DNA of 64,000 bases. Source: Castanea sativa. Its lineage: Eukaryota; Streptophyta; Magnoliopsida; Fagales; Fagaceae. This document shows positions 35,983-47,240 of this stretch, piece by piece. The notes below the pieces were generated by a model. It was given only the letters and a program-made list of their open reading frames with translations, did no database searches and was not told the DNA's origin. Made by a program: the position numbers and the translations under genes. Within the stretch, counting starts at the first letter, position 1. Each line of letters begins with the position of its first letter. The stretch covers positions 3,309,158 through 3,373,157 of the forward strand of contig NC_134024.1 in the NCBI RefSeq assembly GCF_040712315.1. Reading direction: 5' to 3'.

Positions 35983-38593
35983 TATATGGGATACAAATTG
36001 TTTTTTTTTTTTTTGGGTACCGAAGCAATTTTGTTAAACTAGTGTTGAAATTATATAAAGCTTATAAGGTAAATCATCTGATGAAAAGAATATAAGGGCT
36101 CTGCTAAATAACTACATCAAAGACTACTAAGTAGCCATATTAAGATAACTTTCATGGCTAAATATAACTTTCACAGCTAAAGATCTACTTCCTGTTAAAT
36201 GTAACACTCTTTGAATATAAGAGTCTCACTATTCCCTAGATATGCTATTGATTTGTGACATTCTTGATGTTGCTTTCCAATGGACTCCTAGTCATCTAAT
36301 TCTTTTTTCTCCCATTTTATGGGAAATGTAATAACATTACTACAGAAGATAGTAATGAAATTCAATAAGGAGTTCTCCAAAGGAAGATATTCAAAACCAA
36401 CACAACCTTAATAAAAATAACATAAAAGAATTTCATGACATGAAAGATGCAAATAAACAGCACATCAAACAACCACATTAGTACTAGCTACTAACCTCAT
36501 TCGCATCAAAGTAAGTTCTGACTAGGAGATGCTCAAGTCGCAAATATCTTTCAGGCTGCTCTTGCTTCATGACACCCATTGCCTGAGTTTGCCTTAAAAT
36601 AGCACGTGCAGTATCCAATTCTCGAAGTTCAATCATTTCTAATACAATCTGCAAAATTCACAAGAATAGTAAAATCACAATGTGTCTACTAAAATTACCT
36701 CAAAGTTAATCTAAACAGTCTATATATTTCATACTAATCTGCAACAAGAGCATGAAATTAACCTGGAAGAGATAATTTTGGGATCAGTCTAACATACAGG
36801 TCCAAACACAGATGGAACTCTTTCCACCCAAAGCCAACCCAACTTGAAAAATCATATTTTAAGAGCATCCAGAAACTCCTACAAGGATAGAGAAGAGCCA
36901 AATCTGAGAGAACGGCATCCATGGAAACGAAAATCACAGAAACAGCAACTTGTGTTTATGAAAACAAGTTCCATCCCCTAATACACTACTTTCTTCTCTC
37001 CCTCTCTATAAACCAGATCATATGGTGGATCTGCCTTACAATCTACACTGCACCTGCCTCTTCCAAACCTATTTTGACAATAATCTATCAACACAAAGAC
37101 TAATCTTACATCACTCAAGATATTCCTGTAGAGAAGAATTCCACAACTTTAGCAACCAAGGAATGTAATAGAAAATGATCCACAGCCTCTCCACTAAGTT
37201 CCCTTGGAACCCAACAAGACAACCTCAAACTTCTGGCTTCAGCTTGGTAATTAACAAGTCATATGCTCGCCCACCGGATAAGTATCTACTAATAAAAATG
37301 ACCAAAGAATCAAAAGCTATGATGCATGAATTTGGGGGAGGATGGAAGTTGGGCCGAGTCTTTCCATTTTTGCCCAAGAATTTTGTACATAATTTAGGCT
37401 ACTTTGTGTTCATTATTGTGTGCATGAAGCAGTCTATTTACTTAATAAAATTCCATTATTTATCCCAAAAAAATCTCAAAACAAAAGATTCTTATTGAAA
37501 CAACATATTCTTATTAGAACTTGCTTTATTTTTGGATAAATCAAACCCAATAATAATCTAACCATGTTAACAATGATTATTCGGGTATCCTTTTCTAGGG
37601 CACACCAATTAGTCATTCTCTAAGAGTCCAATCATAAATTCTATTTGAGTAAATTACATCACCAAGTAAAATTCAAAAAACCTAATAAAAAAGGCATTAA
37701 CATGACATAAAAATCAACAAACCACAATGTCAAATAATAACGAAACAATAAAGATCGCATCAGTGAGTGACGTTCTATTTACCTGCTCATACAAATCCTC
37801 CAATTTATTCCTGGGAAGCTTGAGCTGAGATACTTGAGGCAGTATCGCATCCCACCTCCCACTATTAATATCAGCAATAAACGTCTCCACACTGTCCACA
37901 GTATTCAAAGAAACCTGGCACTCGCTCTGTAACGTCTGGAACGTTTGGTGCAAAGAATTCTCTTTGCAGAATTGGAGCACAATCTTGATCACACTGAAAG
38001 GAAAACAACAACAACAACAAAAATTACAACACCGCATCAGCACCTCGTGTAGCCAAAACACTAATAACATCTCACACACCCATATCTAGTTTCCCTCCAT
38101 CCCCATTACGTATATTTGAGAATAGAGACAGATTGATTGGTCTCAACTCGAGTATGGGGTCATACAAAAATTATAATACACTAATACATATCACAAAATT
38201 CACTTCTTTTGTGCATAATTTTGAGTAATTCTTTTGATAAATTTTTCTTACTTGTCAAAAAAAGTAAAATTTAAACAAAACAAAAACTTTTACTCTATAC
38301 ATGAATCAAATCAATGTTAAATACATACATATATATACACACAAATTGAGCAATAAGGTTATTAGGTTCTATAATTACACATACTTAGCTTAAATACTAG
38401 ATTACACAGTGGGCAAGAACTTAAGTTAGTGAATAATGCGAAAAAAATCTGTTTCTACCAAACAGAGACCGAAATCAACTTCTCCTAAAAACCTGTTTGG
38501 TTGCGAATAAAAGAAAGAAGGAAAAAAAAATTAAAAATAAAAAATAAAAGTAGAAAAAACTTACTCTCGAGCTTCGATTTCGAGGAACGACAT
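27735..38593 (-). CDS. SMU1: SMU1 WD40 splicing factor, 16 exons
   Basis: Plant ortholog of SMU1 (suppressor of mec-8 and unc-52), a nuclear spliceosome component that acts with RED in the B complex and affects splice-site choice. Exons in transcript order: 38593-38565, 37993-37783, 36648-36496, 35529-35481, 34944-34861, 33823-33720, 32323-32237, 32159-32106, 31254-31159, 30482-30355, 29298-29172, 29070-29011, 28893-28786, 28658-28558, 28357-28306, 27833-27735. All borders are GT-AG and the phases agree. The total is 513 codons, matching the family (about 511-513). The N terminus has LisH ([16 protein letters not shown], residues ~10-40) and CTLH ([10 protein letters not shown], ~45-95). Exons 3-5 carry the family's [15 protein letters not shown] and [13 protein letters not shown]40 repeats fill about residue 211 to the end, with VEVWDY, KVWRI, VKVWDM and the final MKLWKP. 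TE remnants sit only in introns. It looks intact and single-copy. Confidence 0.97.
28010..28170 (+). mobile_element. Au-SINE-like remnant in SMU1 last intron
   Basis: The 3' part CCCAAAAATTTTGGGACTAA followed by GGATTGATTGTTG matches the remembered Au SINE tail (TTTTGGGACTAAGGCTTTGTTGTTG). A similar phrase (TCCAAAATTTTGGGTCTAA ending GTGGTTGTTATT) lies in an intron of the first GDSL gene at about 18350-18440. The 5' tRNA-like half is degraded. Confidence 0.45.
29660..30130 (-). mobile_element. Probable LINE 3' remnant in SMU1 intron
   Basis: On the minus strand the segment ends with ATCAATAAAATTTTACGTCA and a short A-run at about 29664-29671, as L1-type plant LINE tails do. Upstream sequence has no intact frame. 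It lies between SMU1 exons 10 and 11. Confidence 0.35.
32402..32455 (-). mobile_element. Au-SINE-like tail in SMU1 intron 7
   Basis: On the minus strand GAGCTAACCCCAAACTTTTG, then GGACCAATGCTTGGTTTTTA and TTGTTGTA resemble the 3' end of Au SINEs. Only the tail is recognisable. It lies between SMU1 exons 6 and 7. Confidence 0.45.
33955..34528. mobile_element. AGGCG-rich TIR element in SMU1 intron
   Basis: A ~570-bp insertion between SMU1 exons 5 and 6, much richer in GC at its ends than its surroundings. The left end is TGTAGTCAAAGGCGAGCC with GGCAAGGCGCC; the right end has GGCGCCTCG and CATTCACCTTTGACCACC, so GTCAAAGG(C/T)GA is inverted. ATCCAAT occurs on both sides (33950 and 34518) as a possible target duplication of 7-8 bp, which would suit hAT. 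Non-coding inside. Confidence 0.6.
34707..34756. repeat. (GA)n microsatellite in SMU1 intron 5
   Basis: About 25 GA units, within the intron between SMU1 exons 5 and 6. Confidence 0.95.
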
Positions 38594-38630
38594 TGTTCTC
38601 TGCGAGCGTTGAAGAACGAAAATTCGAAGT

Positions 38631-38633
<3 letters not shown>

Positions 38634-38663
<30 letters not shown>
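38634..38663. repeat. (GA)n repeat in SMU1 leader
   Basis: The repeat reads CTCTCT on the gene strand, 41-70 bases before the SMU1 start codon. It therefore lies in the 5'UTR, where CT-rich leaders are common in plants. Confidence 0.85.
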
Positions 38664-38666
<3 letters not shown>

Positions 38667-38720
38667 AGGGTTTGAATGTTTGATTTTAGCAGAGTGACTA
38701 TCGGAGTGGAGGGGTGGAAG

Positions 38721-38731
38721 ATTATATATAG
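38721..38731 (-). promoter_or_regulatory. TATA box for SMU1
   Basis: On the gene strand TATATATAAT lies about 130 bp before the ATG at 38593 and about 60 bp before the CT-rich leader. This is consistent with transcription starting near 38695. Confidence 0.45.
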
Positions 38732-38739
38732 GTGACCTG

Positions 38740-39125
38740 AAGTGACTTGGGGCCCAAAATTTTGGCCCAGCGTATGTCCACGACATGTCGGTTTAATCAT
38801 TATAAACGATAATACGACATGCCGTTTGTGGAATTTCTATTTTGAGGTTGTATTATTAGACTATTAATTTAGTCGGTAACCTTCTTTTTAGTTTTTACCC
38901 CCTAAAAAAAAAAAAAGTCGGTAATATTCTACATATACTTAATAATTAATTAATGAATATTATTCAAGAAAATTTCAATTTAGAGAATTTGTAGAAGAAA
39001 AAAAACTACCTAAATTAATTGGGATTTTTTTTTTATTGAATATCAATTTAATTAGAATTTGTTTAATGTTGGATTGCTTTATTAAAAAGAAAATGATCAC
39101 TATGAGTTTATATATATATATATAT
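38740..39125. other. SMU1 upstream region
   Basis: AT-rich promoter-side sequence ending in a short TA repeat at 39109-39125, into which the solo LTR is inserted. No other gene is seen. Confidence 0.4.
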
Positions 39126-39866
39126 TGTGGGGAGTAAAAATATCTTAATAGGGATATGGGCCATTGGGCCTTGCTAAGGAAGGCCGACCTACTCTTGAGT
39201 TTAGGGCTTGTTGATAGTTTAGGTCGGCCCATACGCCGAGGATCCGAGGACCTAGCTGAGGATGTTTTTCCCCTCGGACTGACATCAGAGAATCTGAGAC
39301 TTCATGGTAAAGGTTAGGGAATGACACGGTCAAGACCAATGGTTAAGGGGGGTGAACCCCAGAATGTCCCAGAAGCACCGGTGTTGAAGAAATGTCAAAA
39401 ATAAAGGCTGCTACCTCCACATTAAAGACCCTGCACCTACCACCCTGGCCGCATTAATGGGGAGGTGACACTTGAACAGTGGAAGGGAAACTTCTAGTTA
39501 CTGTTCAAAGGCACTAAGAAAAGAAATATCTAGGTTAAGGGAGGAATTGGGGCAACACGTGTATAAAGTACTAAAAAGAAGGGTATTTAAAGGGGGATCG
39601 GAACAAATAGGGACGAAACGTTTTGTAACCTAAAAAGACGGAGACTAAGGGTGAGATATAATATAAGAACATCTCGGCTTACGTCCGAGGAGGCCCAGTT
39701 ACAATATTCCTTGTTGTTTTCAATTACTTGCAATCCTTAGTTTGTCATTTAATCCTCATATACTTCCAACCTGGGTTTCAAGCCCACACTCTACAAATTC
39801 TTATTGTTTAAGGCTCATTGGGCCTGAGCCCATAACTGTTCTTGGGTCCAGGTGCAACTGTGCACT

Positions 39867-39870
<4 letters not shown>
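39126..39870 (+). mobile_element. Solo LTR, 745 bp
   Basis: The segment begins TGTGGGGAG and ends GTGCACTTACA, with TATAT immediately on both sides (39121-39125 and 39871-39875), as expected for a 5-bp target duplication. It is clearly more GC-rich than its surroundings. It contains a promoter-like GGTATTTAAAGG at about 39579 and GGCCCA/GGGCC words. No primer-binding site or retroviral-type gene follows the right end; the TA repeat resumes directly. This is what unequal recombination between two LTRs leaves. The orientation is tentative. The family is probably Gypsy or another large Fagales-type LTR, but that is not proven. Confidence 0.75.

Positions 39871-39924
<54 letters not shown>
39871..39924. 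repeat. (TA)n microsatellite
   Basis: About 27 TA units. It continues the TA tract interrupted by the solo LTR. A further AT run lies at about 40114-40139. Confidence 0.95.
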
Positions 39925-39927
<3 letters not shown>

Positions 39928-40107
39928 TGATAGTTGGAGCAGAGAAGATTTGAAACATAAACATTTTCATCGAAATATTAGGAATTATCAATTCAGCTAC
40001 AAATTTCTTCACGATTTTTTTTTTTTAAGAATCCTTGGAGAGTTCTTTTTAGTTTAATTTTAAATTAACACAATTTCATACTATTTGTAACTTTGAAAAC
40101 TAAATTA

Positions 40108-40139
<32 letters not shown>

Positions 40140-42217
40140 TTGAGAATGGTGAGGTGAGAAATAGCAATATTAGGAAGAAAAAAAAAGTCAACAACACACA
40201 TCAAATACTTTCCTTTATAAGTGGTCTCCCAAAGGTTTATCTAATTTTGGTCTATCCAATACTAAAATGCTAGTCTTACCCCATGTTTAGGACATTTTGA
40301 GAATATAAACGTTTTCAAAAATAAAATATAGCCATAATGATTTGACTACATGGAAGTAAATTTTATTTCCCACCAACTATAACTAATGGCATAGTACCTC
40401 TCTTCCTTACGTTTATAAATTATGATCCTTATCATTATTCATTATTATTGTTTTTATTTCTATGCGCATCACTTTCAAATTTCAATCCCTTGTAGCATTT
40501 TAGCCCTTGAGAAATGTTCTAATGCTAAAGTTTTCCCAAGAAAATGGAGCTTGAGATTATCAAAAATCAGAAATATTGGTGCCAATTCCCCGAGTCACGA
40601 AGTGATAATTAATGACGGATGCCACTAAAAAAGGCTTAAATTTGGGCTTTGCAAAATTGGCAGTGATGGCTCTTGATCTAGGTTGTATATCACATTTTAC
40701 TATCCTTTTTTTGGACAACCAAGACAATGCTACGAGGCGTGGTCAAATTTTTTGCTGCTAATTAAGGGCTAGATGCATGCCTTTGAAGGAATGAAATCAA
40801 GGAGAAAATTTTTATGCAAGATTTAACTAATCTTTAGCAACTAATTTCTTTGCTAGTTCCCTAGCTTTTCAGGCTGATCTGTTTTTGAGAGATTTGTCAC
40901 AGAAACCATCTTATTTTTCTTTAATTTCTTCTTCTTCTTCTTTTTTTGGGTGGAAATGGCTTCCCAAGCAAATGGCATAAAGCATAGCTTTCTCTTAATT
41001 TAGGGATTGACTAAGGAAATTACCGGTCCCAACCAAAGACAATGTTACGTTTGTGAAGCACTATCATCCACAAAGTAGGAGATATTGAATGCATGAGGGC
41101 GCATGCTATGGAATTCTAAGAGTGATAACATGCACTTTGGGGATAGCATGAAACGTGAAATACTAAGGAATATGTGTTAAAAGACAAAGATTAAGGGGAC
41201 TACATTCTTGGTCCATGGTTCGACCCCGCATTCTCCTGTTGAGAAGACACGAGCATGCCATTTGAACTACAAAATTCAATAATACTATAATGGGTACACG
41301 TCAATCATAATTTTTTATAATTTGACCCCCAGACATGTTTACAAAAGCTCAATTAGATTCTAAAACTACTATGTTGAAACCTTAATTATTCTTCATTTAG
41401 CAAATAATTTCTTTAATATTAAAGTAACTTAAAGTAATGTAATTATATGTAGATTTCTCAAGCGGTTATATAATTACATAAAATTGAATTTTTCTTTTTA
41501 ATTTTTTTTTTAAAAAAAGGACAAAGTTGAGTCATTATATACACCACCTAGGCACCTAATATTGACCACATCTAGTTGAGATTTTAAGAGAGGTGACTTG
41601 GAGATATATACAATTGTACCAATCCACATTTTACATAATATGACCTCATGGCAATCTAATACTTTCTTTAAATATAAGAATCTCAGTATATATGTATAGC
41701 ATCACAAACGAAAATTGGCGCTGTTGGTGCCTTTTGCTCTACTTCATTCAATACAATTAAGCCCTAAGGTTGTTGGTGGGCTTTTGCTCTACTTATATAC
41801 CTTAAAAACTCGAAAAAAGTATAAGTAGTCAATGACTCAATATAAAACCTAGGTAGTTAATGGCATGCAATCATATGTATAGATTTATTAAATTGTGTTG
41901 AGAGAGAGCAAGAGAGAGAGAGAGAGATCATTAACACATTGTATTGCAAACGACAATACGACACCACAATATCCTACGTACCATGCATCAAGTTATATAC
42001 TACTAGAATTAATGGCAACCCATTGTCAGATAATTCTGTCCACTGAGAACATAAAGATTCTACATTGACATATATAATACGCACAATACTGCAAGGAATC
42101 TAGGTACTTATGATTACAAGCGTTGATGAAGTTGGTAGATAAACGACACACCTTAAATTAAAAACATACAACAATAATGCTCGATGATTACTGATCAGTA
42201 TACCATATTGAGCAATC
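39925..42217. other. Intergenic between SMU1 and the MADS gene
   Basis: AT-rich sequence with no open frame longer than 70 codons and no recognised TE end. A GA-repeat is at about 41903-41927. The right part should include the 3'UTR of the minus-strand MADS gene. Confidence 0.45.
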
Positions 42218-45200
42218 CTATAACTGAAATATTTCATTCTGTATTGTTAGTGGGTACGCAAAATTAGTGGTATTTGGTGCAAAGTCAGTCATTCCAGTAT
42301 TCTCTTCTATCTGCAAAAAGAACAATCTCCATGTTAGTTGGTCGAAGAATTTTTTTTATATATTTTTTTCCATACAATTTCTTACACAAAAATAATGGGA
42401 TACAATTGGCATCAATCTTTCATTACCTTATCTTGTAGGTACTTATTCGCAGCTTTCAGTATTCCCTCCTTCAATAACCAGAGAAATTAAGTTCCTTCAA
42501 TAAACATAAAATAATAGTGCACCTTCTAGTTGTTTAAGTAAGAAGTCATTAATGATTGTTTTTAAGTGCTATATATAAAAACAAAAATAATGAAATATAT
42601 GTTTTTAAGTGCTGTATATTAGGTTTCACAATTAAATCAAGTAATTTGGTTTCGCATAACAATGGGTCCTACCATTCGTGTGAATTTTAAGAATCTGTAT
42701 CTAAATTTTATTAAAAGAGAAAGAATTTTTTGTTCCAACTAACCTTATTCCTCAAGAGCTGAATTTCTTCATACATAATGTTCATCTGCAATATATGAAC
42801 TTATTAGTTCAACACTTCAAACTAAGAAAGAATATAAAGAACTGGCATAACAGCTGTACTTAAACAATATTAGTGTAGAAGATATGGATACCTTTGTTGA
42901 CCTTATGTTACAAATCCAAATCTCGAGGTGCTTTTCAAGGAAATCTAATTCATCCAAGGTCATTGTCCCAACTCCACCTCCAAACATATACCTGCAAGAA
43001 TGCATGCTATATATTATATGATAATTTGACTCCTTTCATCTTGTGAAAGTTTAATATCTTTCATGTTTAATTTACATAATCTTCTGTCTCGTAATTTTGC
43101 CTATTCAGTCTCTTTTTGTAAGATTTGGGATCTATTTTCATCAAATTTATCCCTATTTGAGCTCTTGTAGATGCTGATGGGTTGGTTCCCCTAAGTCCTC
43201 TTGTTCTTCAATAAGTTTATCCTTATTTACCAAAAAAAAATAGTAATAATAACAACTCTTGATTAACACTAATTGTCTTCTTTTATTTTTCACTCACAAA
43301 TTATATTCCTTTTTTGATCTTTGTCATGCCTACTTAAGCATGGAGGCAACATAAAGCTGAAAACATTTTATGTTCTATTAATGCGTAAAACATTTCCATT
43401 GAAACATATAGATCATGAGATGCATAAAACATTTTTTTGTCCCATCATATGTTTAAAAATCAACATATAGGTTATTATACATTGAATACAACCAAACCAT
43501 TAATTTCACAATTGCCAACTCTTAAAAAAAAAAAAAAAAAAAGAGAAAATAATCATTATTAAAATAATAGTTAAATGATTAAATTTATTATTTCATTTCA
43601 ATTTATGATTTCTTTTAGACAAATGCTAGTTTATCTTCATTTATTTTTTAGACAAATGGTAGTTGATCAACTATTACTCTCAAAAATCCATTCTAGCATA
43701 TATGATCACAATCATTATGACACTTCAATTCATCTCAAGCCTAAATTATTTGGATTACTCTGTTTTGCTGAAAAGATTCTCTCTCTCTTTCCCTAACAGT
43801 TTGATAACCATGATTAATATGAATAGATTATGTATATGTTTGGTGTGAAGTTACTTATTCTTTTTTTTTTTAATCTCATGACATATAATGGAATGGTATC
43901 AATATAGATTTTATTACAAGAAATCCTTTAAAACAAAAATACATTTGAATATGCTAAAAGCAAAGGTCACGAATAACATGCACATAAACTAAAATCATAT
44001 TTCGTTTCCCTTGGCTTTAAGAGACAAGACAAGTATTATTAGGCTTTGGGGAGCATTATGACACTATGTTTATTTTGGTGGAAAACATTTTTTAAAATGT
44101 TTCTTCTACTTTCTAATGTTTGGTAGGAAAAAAACCTAAATAATTAAAAAAATATTGGAATCAATAAAAAGCAAGGTAAATAGAGAAAGTGCATTTTCCA
44201 AAATTTTACATAATAGTCCATCACAAAATAAACTCCACATACACTACAAAAAATTCTTCCAATAGTAACTTCTCTCTATCATTTCACCCTCTCTTTCTCT
44301 TCACAGACCAACTGTAAACAACAGTTGATCAATCGTACGTCAACTAGCACTATATTGACCGACTGTTGTCTTCTTTTTCCAAATAAGATTTTTACTAATC
44401 AATTTCCCATTTTATTTTTGACAGATTTTGAACTGTGTTCCCTAGAACTAGCAAAGCTAATTAATGATAAAGAAGCTTTGCATCTTCTTATTGTTTGATA
44501 AAACTTGGCCAAAAGAAAACAATACGAGATTATTGAAATATTTGATCTACTAAAAAAAAGTAAAAAACACTTATTTTCTAGGAAAAATGAACTATTTTAA
44601 CTTTAGATAACTATAAATAAGGACGGAGGTTTTTAATACCTGAGACCTTTCTGTAGTATTTCAACCTCTTGTTTCAGCAGCTTAATTTCCTCTTTAGCAT
44701 CCTAGCAAAGATATACATTCACATATTAGTAGAAAATACAGTGGAAGGAACTAACTTAAGCAAGGACAGAATCAGAATTCAAACTTAGGGGGCCGAAGTT
44801 CTTTGTTTAACAATTTAAAAAAATTAGAATATCAATATTAGAGGTTGACAAAGTTGCATATTAGCATTAATTTATTAATTATTATTTGTATTTTTTCTTT
44901 TGAAAAAAATTATAATAAAATTTTATAATCAAGAGTTTTGCAAGTCAATTAACACGTCTTAATATTTTCAAAATCTAACTAGTATGTGGATGAAGCGATC
45001 AATATGTGGCATAGAAATTGTCTCTATGGCTATGAGGGTAGAGATTTAAGAGGGCATAGAGCTCTCAAGTGAGAGGAAGAAATTGGGTAAAAGTTATTGG
45101 GTTTTTGTGATTTTTTTTTTGCTAAGATTTGTAATTAATTTGTTGTTATTGTTTTTGCTCAGACCAGATTTATGATTTGTCAAAAGATTTTCTTATTATC

Positions 45201-47023
45201 TAGATATGTGCATTTTTTTTATAGATTTTTCTTGTTATCTATTGTTGGATTTCTTGGGTCAGTTTGTAAATTTTTTTGGAGGAGGGCTAAGTAAATAAAT
45301 TTAAGAGCCAGAATTAAAATTCTTTTTATTAATATACATACTAATATTTTTTTATCAAATGTTGGGGGGCCATGCCCCCCTCTGCCCTTGAGTAGTTCCA
45401 TCCCTGAACGTAAGCACAAACAGTGGTGTTAATTAAGACTTATTGCCTAGCAATCACAACTTACTGTCTCAACAAATTGTGAAGAAAAAAAAAAGTATCT
45501 TGCTAATTGGATTGCAAAATTTATTGTACATCATGTTTGAATTAGACTAATTTAGTCCTATTTTTTTTCATTGAACCAGCTCTCTTAGTATGGCTAGGAT
45601 TCATTCTTAAGAAAATCTCACAAACGGTTACCATTGGACCTTTTGCTCAAAGAAAAGACACTGTATACCTCTTTTAAGTCCATGTTTAATTTCAATAAGT
45701 TAGACTATTTGGAAAATTCCTTGAAGCTTATTTTACAATGGGTCACTCCTAATAATTTGTATCTTACGCCAGCGAAAAATATGTAAAGCATTTACCATGT
45801 GCACAATACAAAGATGAGATAAATGAGAAAAGAATCTCGCTAATTGCTATAGAAGGATATATATGCAACACAGTGGTTTATTCTATTTTACACAGCATAA
45901 GGTAACTTCTATATTCTCATTATGTTCCTCAATTATACATTGAACCTACCCATATATATGTCAAACAGGAGAAAGTTTTATTGTATGATTGATAGAAACA
46001 CTGTTTATATATTATAGTTAACAACTTAACAAGGCATTGTTATACCAATCCAGAATAACCTTAGCCAATAGAGACTGCATGCATTGGATGCAAGCCATAA
46101 AGTTTCGCGTACAAAAAGGTCGATATAAAAAGTGCAACACTCTGTTACAATGGTGGTTGAATAAACTATTATTATTCTGTGGAAAATTATCAGGAGCAGT
46201 ATCTGATGCTTCTCAAGCTAGCTTTTAGTAATAGAGATAATATTCGTTTTTATGTTTCAACATAGAATATACAACTCAAAAAAAAAAAAAAAAAAAAAAA
46301 CAGCAGCAACAACAACAAAGTATTTGAGAGAGACAAAGAACATACCAGAGGCTGTGTTTCAATGTCTGGTTCAGGTTGAGCCCCTCTATTAGACTCCATA
46401 TACCTCTCAATAAGGCCTTGCATGGTTCTTGCATAATAAAAAGAAAGTTGTCACCTCTCTTTCTTTTTGAAATTGGTATTTTATTATGGTAATTGATAAA
46501 GTTTAACAATGAACCAATAGCTGTGATGCTAATATAATAAACAAAATCTCAAGGATAAAGAATTTGTCACAAAAGTTTAAGTCGATAACAAGTGAACAAT
46601 TTCATCATTTATATCATAAAAAATCTAAAGAAAAGTACACAAAACACAATTAAGGTTCTTCCCAAAAACACGAAATATTCCCTGCAGTTTTAAATGCAGC
46701 ACTTAACTTTCTTGTGATATTAATTGTTTACATGTAAATAGTTAAACATCCATTAAACATCGATCGTAAAGTTTAAATTTTTGGAAAAACCGATAATTTT
46801 TGAAATATAAATAAAATCTGAAAGAGATATAAGAGACATACCCTTTGGTAGCTAGTTCATAAAGCTTTCCATGAGCAGAGAAAATGAATAGGCCAATTTC
46901 AGCATCACATAGCACAGAGAGCTCCTTAGCCTTCTTAAGAAGCCCAGCTCGGCGCTTACAAAAGGTAACCTGCCTGTGCACAGGGTTCTCAATCCGCTTC
47001 AGCTGAACCTTTCCGCGAGCCAT
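42218..47023 (-). CDS. AGL12: AGL12/XAL1-type MADS-box factor
   Basis: A type II MIKC MADS-box transcription factor of the AGL12 (XAANTAL1) clade; in Arabidopsis this acts in root meristem growth and flowering time. Exons in transcript order: 47023-46842, 46427-46346, 44701-44640, 42991-42892, 42785-42744, 42468-42427, 42310-42218. All are GT-AG and in frame, 200 codons in total (family about 200-211). The MADS domain (residues 1-61) begins [20 protein letters not shown] and carries [21 protein letters not shown], then [18 protein letters not shown]. The I region has GLIERYM; the K domain (~88-170) has [23 protein letters not shown] and [12 protein letters not shown]; the C-terminal ends NEIFQL, like the clade's EIFQF motif. 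Exons 3 and 4 are set off by two introns of about 1.6 kb. Gly-Leu-Phe replaces the more usual Gly-Val-Val after AEI. An upstream in-frame extension lacks an ATG, so MARGK is the start. Confidence 0.95.
43035..43235 (+). mobile_element. Possible LINE tail in AGL12 intron 3
   Basis: Plus-oriented sequence ends CTTCAATAAGTTTATCCTTA, TTTACC and a nine-base A-run. That 3' signature resembles the A-tail at about 26240. No coding frame survives, and the left limit is uncertain. Confidence 0.3.
44763..45408. mobile_element. hAT-like element in AGL12 intron 2
   Basis: A 646-bp insertion. The left end is AGGACAGAATCAGAATTC with GGGGGCC; the right end has GGGGGGCCATGCCCCCC, then AGTAGTTCCATCCCTGAA, an imperfect inverted match. 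Flanking CTTAAGCA (44755-44762) and CGTAAGCA (45409-45416) agree at 7 of 8 bases, the length expected for hAT. No transposase is present, so it is non-autonomous. Confidence 0.6.
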
Positions 47024-47222
47024 AGAAATAGATATATAATTTTTTTGATATATATCTTTCAAAAACTTGGTAGCCTTTTTTGTCAGCTTTTTTTCTGCAG
47101 ACAACCTCCCACTAGTGTGAACTAGCTTCGAGGTAGTTGCTGATCTCTCCTCAGAAATGAGAAATGCTTAAACGTGTCTAACGATGGCTTCTCAGTGTAT
47201 GGAGTTAAAAACCCTTTTATAA

Positions 47223-47240
47223 ATATTTATATATATACAC
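47223..47240 (-). promoter_or_regulatory. TATA region for AGL12
   Basis: On the gene strand TATATATATAAATATTTATA lies about 200 bp upstream of the start codon. It is the best core-promoter candidate, leaving a leader of roughly 170 bp. Confidence 0.4.

Noticed and set aside
36770..37490. Possible LINE insertion in SMU1 intron 2
   Set aside because: Sequence composition looked foreign, but translated frames gave no reverse-transcriptase, zf-RVT or RNase H motif and no A-tail was found.
47024..47104. 27-codon N-terminal extension of the MADS-box protein
   Set aside because: The extension begins with TTG, not ATG, and the family starts at MARGK; this is 5'UTR.
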